This document shows positions 33,685-36,974 of a stretch of DNA of 36,974 bases, piece by piece. How positions within the stretch are numbered: position 1 is the stretch's first letter; the number at the start of each line of letters is the position of its first letter. Source of the stretch: Desulfobacterota bacterium AH_259_B03_O07. Its GTDB lineage: Bacteria > Desulfobacterota_D > UBA1144 > Nemesobacterales > CSP1-2. Position numbers and translations under genes: made by a program. Under the pieces are notes generated by a model. The model was not told the origin of the DNA. It searched no databases and was given only the letters and a program-made list of their open reading frames with translations. Location of the stretch: positions 1 to 36,974 of the forward strand of contig JALLOG010000017.1 in assembly GCA_027717645.1 (NCBI GenBank), written 5' to 3'.

Positions 33685-34110
33685 CTAAAAGAATAGGGGA
33701 AGATTCATAAAAACATCTTTTAATAATCGTTGATTATTTGTCATACCTGCATACTGGCCACGAAACTGGTCAGTATCGAGTAATGGTATTTTCTGGCTAA
33801 ATGATTCGTTGATTACTTCGATAAAAAGATTGGCAATAATAGCATATCCACCATTATTCGCATGAATTCCATCAAGACTAAATGCTGTATTTAATGTGTC
33901 CACTAATACAAAATCTCCAGAATATCCTTCTAGTCCATCAGTCATAAGTTGGTTATAGGCATTGAATAAATTGACAACCGGTATTTCATGTTCTGAAGCT
34001 AATTCTGAAATAATAGAATTAAATCTGCTAACGGCTTCCTGAATATTAGCCTTTTCAAAACCAGTTAGGGTGAGATTTTCAATTAACGGGATACCTGTTG
34101 GATTCAGCCC
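33685..34110 (-). pseudogene. SGNH/GDSL hydrolase, 3' part after G9 frameshift
   Basis: This frame supplies the C-terminal ~140 residues of the lipoprotein hydrolase at 34104-35072. Right after the G-tract it reads LNPTGIPLIENLTLTGFEKA, continues with a helix-strand segment (ELASEHEIPVVNLFNAY), and has the catalytic block V DGIHANNGGYAIIA, with Asp and His of the triad. Without this part the upstream frame would lack its catalytic His. The two frames join if the C9 tract (34108-34116, + strand) changes by one base to 10, or by two to 7. Confidence 0.75.
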
Positions 34111-35072
34111 CCCCCCATCAACATTTCTGAAACTAGCATGTCTGCCTCAGTCATAGAAAAACCCATATCTACTAAAGCCTCCTGGTCTGGTATTCCTATG
34201 CCGAAAAGATAAGCAAAAATAGCCGGAAACAATAAATGAACGACATCTGGTTCCTCAGTCAACATAGGAATGAAAAGATCGACACCAAAATCAATAGGAT
34301 TAAAATTTCCGTCAAATAGTACAGGTACAGGCGAATCAATTCCTAAAAGTGGGACAGTTCGAAATATTCGTTTGGAGAATGTAGAGAATGGAACTTCTGT
34401 AACATCTGGAATATTACCAATCACAATATCAGCCGAAGTATTATCAATTAATACATCTAATAATGATGTATATTCGAAATTAAAATCATCTTCGGGAGTA
34501 ATGTTGTTAAGATTGCCACCACTCGTGACAGCTCCTAAAACATCATTATTGCCTATCCATAGTAAGATTAAGGAAGGATCGAGAGCAATAGTTTGATCTA
34601 ATTGGGTACCTAATCCTCGCAGGATAAAATCAAAGAATAAGTTAGTATCAGAGGAGGTGGTGTTACCAAGATCAAATAACTCACCTCCAGGAATTCCTAA
34701 GTTGTTATAAGGTCCTGGAAGGGAAAAGTTAAGCAATAGAGAATTAGGATCTACATCAGGATTATTCACTACTATTTCACCATCTTCAAATGTAAGAGGT
34801 GCTGTTCCAAAACTAGGGTTAGTGCTCAATCCAGGTGAATCTATCAGGGGTTGTTCAAATTCATTTCCTTTCCCAATTTGTTGGCTGATTAAAAAAGGGA
34901 AACTATTCTCTTGAAAATCCTGTACCAAACCGTTAGATTGGACACCCGCAGTTAAGCTATCACCAACCGCTACAATTTTACTTGGACTGAGTTGTGGCCC
35001 CTTTCTGTCGGAGCCATCATCGCAGCTTAAAAAGATAAAAATTGGAGATACCAAAATTAAAGCGATTAGCAT
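34104..35072 (-). CDS. SGNH/GDSL hydrolase lipoprotein, 5' part (frame broken at G9)
   Basis: The 322-codon frame encodes a lipoprotein signal MLIALILVSPIFIFLSC with lipobox Cys17, then block I VAVGDSLTAG with the catalytic Ser39, NNLGIPGGE (block II) and LWIGNND (block III with the oxyanion Asn). The Asp-His block V is in the other frame (33685-34110). I chose ATG at 35072 because GAGGAG lies nine bases upstream and the signal peptide begins there; a longer start at 35093 has no spacing for a ribosome-binding site. The product would be an outer-membrane or periplasmic esterase. A metallo-beta-lactamase relic overlaps its start. The gene ends in the G9 tract. Confidence 0.72.
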   Translation of the reverse strand: MLIALILVSPIFIFLSCDDGSDRKGPQLSPSKIVAVGDSLTAGVQSNGLVQDFQENSFPFLISQQIGKGNEFEQPLIDSPGLSTNPSFGTAPLTFEDGEIVVNNPDVDPNSLLLNFSLPGPYNNLGIPGGELFDLGNTTSSDTNLFFDFILRGLGTQLDQTIALDPSLILLWIGNNDVLGAVTSGGNLNNITPEDDFNFEYTSLLDVLIDNTSADIVIGNIPDVTEVPFSTFSKRIFRTVPLLGIDSPVPVLFDGNFNPIDFGVDLFIPMLTEEPDVVHLLFPAIFAYLFGIGIPDQEALVDMGFSMTEADMLVSEMLMGGG

Positions 35073-35238
35073 GATAAGTAACTCCTCGTTCATCCTTAAC
35101 GGCTGGAAAAAAGGCTCGATAACTACAAATATGATGAACTCTATCTGAGTCCCATACTTCTTCGATGTCGTAATTAGCTAAGATATCTGGAAGAAGGTGT
35201 AAATGGTCTCGATGAGGATGACTTAGGATAACGTGATC
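35046..35238 (-). pseudogene. Metallo-beta-lactamase-fold hydrolase relic (ComEC-like)
   Basis: On the minus strand one frame reads HVILSHPHRDHLHLLPDILA (35235 down), where SHPHRDH (35203-35223) is the metal-binding HxHxDH motif. It continues YDIEEVWDSD and further CSYRAFFPAVKDERGVTYH, all typical of MBL-fold proteins related to the hydrolase domain of ComEC. The frame has no start and lacks both the N-terminal strand region and everything behind about residue 60. Its 3' end runs into the start of the SGNH gene, and its 5' end stops at the 59-bp repeat B. It is a dead fragment. Confidence 0.65.
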
Positions 35239-35239
35239 T

Positions 35240-35298
35240 CATTTTATACATTAACCTTTTATGTTCCATGAATATCACAGATTATAGCTCTTGTCAAT
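35240..35298 (+). repeat. 59-bp repeat, copy B
   Basis: This copy aligns with 79-137 without gaps. On its left the metallo-beta-lactamase relic ends; on its right the integrase reading frame becomes recognisable at once. It therefore marks the joint of two truncated genes in opposite directions. Confidence 0.6.
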
Positions 35299-36147
35299 AG
35301 AAATTCTCTTTACAACTATCCATTTCCTTGGAAAGATAGGGAGTTCCATTTACAGACATTAAAGGCTTATTTCAAAGATAAGACACTTAACCAAATAACA
35401 TCTAAAGATATTGATGAATTTAAACAGTTCAGGTTACAAAGTATAAAAGTTGCTTCAGTCAATCGAGAGCTTGCAACTTTGAGACATATATACAACCTAG
35501 CTAGAAGGTGGAAAAAGTTTTATGGTGAGAATCCTGTATCTGTTTCAGGTTTAATGCCTGAAGATAATAAAAGAGATAGGGTATTAAGCATAGAAGAAGA
35601 GAAAAGGCTTCTTGATAATTCAGCACTTCATTTAAGGCCTATAATTCTTACTTCTCTTCATTCAGGACTTAGAAAAGGAGAACTGTTATCTTTACAGTGG
35701 GTGAATGTTGATTTTGACAATAACATATTTATAATTAAGCCTTCGTATAACAAAAGTAAGAAGTTAAAGAAAGTACCTATTAATTCTTATCTTAGAACAA
35801 TATTATTGGAACTGAAACTAAGAAATAGTAGAAAGAGCGAGTATGTGTTTTTAGGTGATGATGACAAACCGGTGAAGGATATTAAGACGGCTTTTAATAA
35901 TGCATGCAAGCGAGCAAGCATTGATGACTTCAAGTTTCACGACCTGAGACATACCTCAGGGACTAGGTTGCTTGAGAGTGAGGTAGGTATTGAATTAATA
36001 TCTAAAATACTAGGCCATAGTTCTGTAGAATTAACTATGAAAAGGTATTTACACCCTGAAGAAAGTTTGAAGGATTCTGTTGAAAAGTTAGTAGATTTTG
36101 AAAAAAGTTGTAGCAAAAACGGTAGCAATGAAAATTATGAGAATTGA
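35272..36147 (+). pseudogene. Tyrosine recombinase (integrase), 5'-truncated
   Basis: The core-binding domain is read from about 35299 (NSLYNYPFPWKDREFHLQTL, then TLNQITSKDIDEFKQFRLQ and SVNRELATLRHIYNLARRW). The catalytic domain is complete: SGLRKGELLSLQW (Arg), NKSKKLKKVPIN (Lys), HDLRHTSGT (HxxR), LGHSSVELTMKRYLHP (His and nucleophile Tyr). No ATG, GTG or TTG lies in frame between 35272 and the TTG at 35479, which is inside the core domain. The usual arm-binding N-terminus is missing and replaced by repeat B. If translated from the TTG, 222 residues without the first half of the core-binding domain would result. The stop codon lies 35 bases before tRNA-Thr. Confidence 0.8.
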
Positions 36148-36172
36148 AAATAGTTCACAAGTCATTGATAAT
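36144..36172 (+). promoter_or_regulatory. Sigma-70-type promoter of the tRNA operon
   Basis: TTGAAA (36144-36149), 17 bases, GATAAT (36167-36172); the tRNA-Thr begins 11 bases after the -10 box. Each box is one base off consensus and the spacer is optimal. The -35 box overlaps the integrase stop codon (36145-36147), so the promoter lies inside element DNA. It is the best candidate for transcription of the tRNA-Thr-Tyr-Gly-Thr-tuf operon. Confidence 0.65.
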
Positions 36173-36182
36173 ATTGAAGAAA

Positions 36183-36254
36183 GCTGGCGTAGCTCAGTGG
36201 CAGAGCAGCTGATTTGTAATCAGCAGGTCGGGGGTTCAAATCCCTTCGCCAGCT
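36183..36254 (+). tRNA. thrU: tRNA-Thr(TGT)
   Basis: The 72-base cloverleaf is complete: acceptor GCTGGCG/CGCCAGC, D arm GCTC/GAGC, anticodon stem GCTGA/TCAGC, loop TTTGTAA with anticodon TGT (36215-36217), T arm GGGGG-TTCAAAT-CCCTT region, discriminator T, CCA not encoded. It is the first of four tRNAs before tuf. Its first 40 bases are the element-side copy of the attachment site; the rest is original chromosome. Confidence 0.95.
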
Positions 36255-36262
36255 CAAAAGAT

Positions 36263-36348
36263 GGGGAGGTGGCTGAGTGGTCAAAGGCAGCAGACTGTAA
36301 ATCTGCCGGCGTGAGCCTACGTAGGTTCGAATCCTGCCCTCCCCACCA
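36263..36348 (+). tRNA. tyrU: tRNA-Tyr(GTA)
   Basis: An 86-base class II tRNA with acceptor GGGGAGG/CCTCCCC, anticodon GTA (36297-36299) in loop TGTAAAT, a long variable arm (CGGCGTGAGCCTACG region), T loop TTCGAAT and encoded CCA at 36346-36348. It lies eight bases after tRNA-Thr. Confidence 0.95.
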
Positions 36349-36442
36349 CAGTTTTGAATTTAATAAAAAGGAATTAGCCTCCGAGAACAGAGGGAAAAGA
36401 AATGTTTTTCATAGCTCTGTGAAATCCGTGGCTAGAAATAAA

Positions 36443-36516
36443 GCGGGAGTAGCTCAGTTGGCTAGAGCGTCAGCCTTCCAAGCTGAGGGTCGCGGGTTCG
36501 AGTCCCGTCTCCCGCT
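36443..36516 (+). tRNA. glyT: tRNA-Gly(TCC)
   Basis: A 74-base tRNA with acceptor GCGGGAG/CTCCCGC, anticodon stem TCAGC/GCTGA, loop CTTCCAA with anticodon TCC (36477-36479), T loop TTCGAGT and discriminator T; no CCA encoded. The gap of 94 bases from tRNA-Tyr is longer than elsewhere in the cluster. Confidence 0.95.
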
Positions 36517-36529
36517 CATAAAATATAGG

Positions 36530-36605
<76 letters not shown>

Positions 36606-36941
36606 CTATTTTCAATGAAAATCAAGCACTAAATCTCAAATCCGAAATTGCAAATTAAAAGGAGCGGTATTTATGTTTTGGATTTGACAATTTGAAAATG
36701 AAACTCGCTGCAGCAAGATGCGGGGTATCAAAATATAAATTGAAACTCTCGTCTGTCATTGCAAGGAACGTGGTGACGAAGCAATCTCTATGTTAGGTTG
36801 GAGATCGCCTCACTCCGTTCGCGATGACAGGATAGAGCAAACCCTGCAGCAAGATGCGAGGAATTCGCTGGTTACAATTTGTTCATTATTTGGAACTTGG
36901 TGATTGGGATTTGTCTTAATTACTAAGGAGGGTAAATACCG
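36606..36941. other. Gap between tRNA cluster and tuf, with repeat insertion
   Basis: These 336 bases have no gene. They are largely filled by a composite REP-like element (36707-36861). The final 80 bases are A+T-rich and carry the ribosome-binding site AAGGAGGG (36925-36932) of tuf. In related operons this gap is normally short. Confidence 0.6.
36707..36861. repeat. Composite REP-like element, copy 3
   Basis: The core 36755-36829 begins GTCATTGCAAGGAACG and ends CGTTCGCGATGACA, with GAAGCAATCTC and GGAGATCGCCTC as inner inverted arms. It is flanked by GCTGCAGCAAGATGCGGGG (36707-36725) and CCCTGCAGCAAGATGCGAGG (36842-36861), the same outer-module design as copy 1 at 1976-2180. It sits in the presumed transcript between tRNA-Thr and tuf. 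Confidence 0.7.
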
Positions 36942-36974
36942 ATGTCAAAGGAGAAGTTTGAGAGGGATAAGCCG
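36942..36974 (+). CDS. tuf: Elongation factor Tu, N-terminal start (partial)
   Basis: The window ends 11 codons into the gene: MSKEKFERDKP, the usual beginning of EF-Tu. A strong AAGGAGGG lies nine bases before the ATG, fitting a very highly expressed gene. Its place after tRNA-Thr(GGT) supports the call. EF-Tu brings aminoacyl-tRNA to the ribosome with GTP. Confidence 0.88.
   Translation, partial: MSKEKFERDKP

Larger units (their letters stand above)
31966..36222. mobile_element. Degenerate 4.2-kb integrative element in tRNA-Thr
   Basis: Direct repeats of the tRNA-Thr 5' 40 bases bound this DNA (31966-32005 and 36183-36222). A tyrosine recombinase gene lies at the right end, reading towards the tRNA. 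Inside are an unknown protein gene, a truncated NYN gene, small frames, an SGNH hydrolase gene with a frameshift and a metallo-beta-lactamase relic. Most of the genes are damaged and the DNA is A+T-rich, so the element is probably immobile. It must have inserted within or before the anticodon loop, bringing a replacement 5' half; usual tRNA integrations restore the 3' half instead. Confidence 0.85.

Overview
The window is low-GC DNA (mostly A+T-rich, with TTG and GTG starts) from a Gram-negative, two-membrane bacterium. It encodes BamA, Skp, LolC/E and LolD, FabZ, signal peptidase I and a Thr-Tyr-Gly-Thr tRNA cluster directly before tuf, the order known from proteobacterial thrU-tyrU-glyT-thrT-tufB operons. 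The repeat families and the RAYT transposase suggest a deltaproteobacterial or candidate-phylum relative (Dadabacteria-like is my guess). That assignment is an inference and I would not rely on it.

Layout. (1) 1-1182 looks like the tail of a decayed integrated element. It holds a ribbon-helix-helix regulator, a relic of a tyrosine recombinase and, directly after it, the 3' two-thirds of a tRNA-Leu(GAG). (2) 1194-11479 is a mosaic of single genes: a small lipoprotein, a GldC-like protein, a D-amino-acid-oxidase-type flavoenzyme, a CPA2/RCK cation antiporter, an acyl-CoA ligase, a RAYT transposase with its terminal repeats, a gluconate-2-dehydrogenase-subunit-3/GMC oxidoreductase pair and a DUF4124 protein with an Mrr-like tail. 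(3) 11616-19869 is a codirectional housekeeping run: mannose-1-phosphate guanylyltransferase, gmk, rel/spoT, lepB, a small membrane protein, pyrR, pyrB, pyrC. (4) 19870-24488 carries two MFS transporters (one frameshifted), a DUF6573 protein and repeat-filled intergenic DNA. (5) 24489-31825 holds a hotdog thioesterase and then lysS-lolC/E-lolD-bamA-skp-fabZ, tightly packed or overlapping, an envelope biogenesis operon. (6) 31966-36222 is a 4.2-kb degenerate integrative element lodged in tRNA-Thr(TGT). (7) 36183-36974 is the tRNA cluster and the start of tuf.

The most interesting signals concern the two integrated elements. The right-hand one duplicates the 5' half of tRNA-Thr. The intact tRNA therefore uses an element-derived 5' half and, apparently, an element-derived promoter (TTGAAA-17-GATAAT) that overlaps the integrase stop codon and would drive the essential tRNA operon. 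Nearly every gene in this element is broken: a 5'-truncated integrase, a metallo-beta-lactamase-fold relic, an SGNH hydrolase interrupted at a G9 tract and a truncated NYN-domain gene. Two segments at the left edge of the window (59 bp diverged, 26 bp exact) recur inside it, linking the two elements.

Intergenic DNA is densely seeded with palindromic repeats of at least four families, including a composite REP-like unit framed by CCCTG...CAGGG modules. One such unit lies between the tRNA cluster and tuf.
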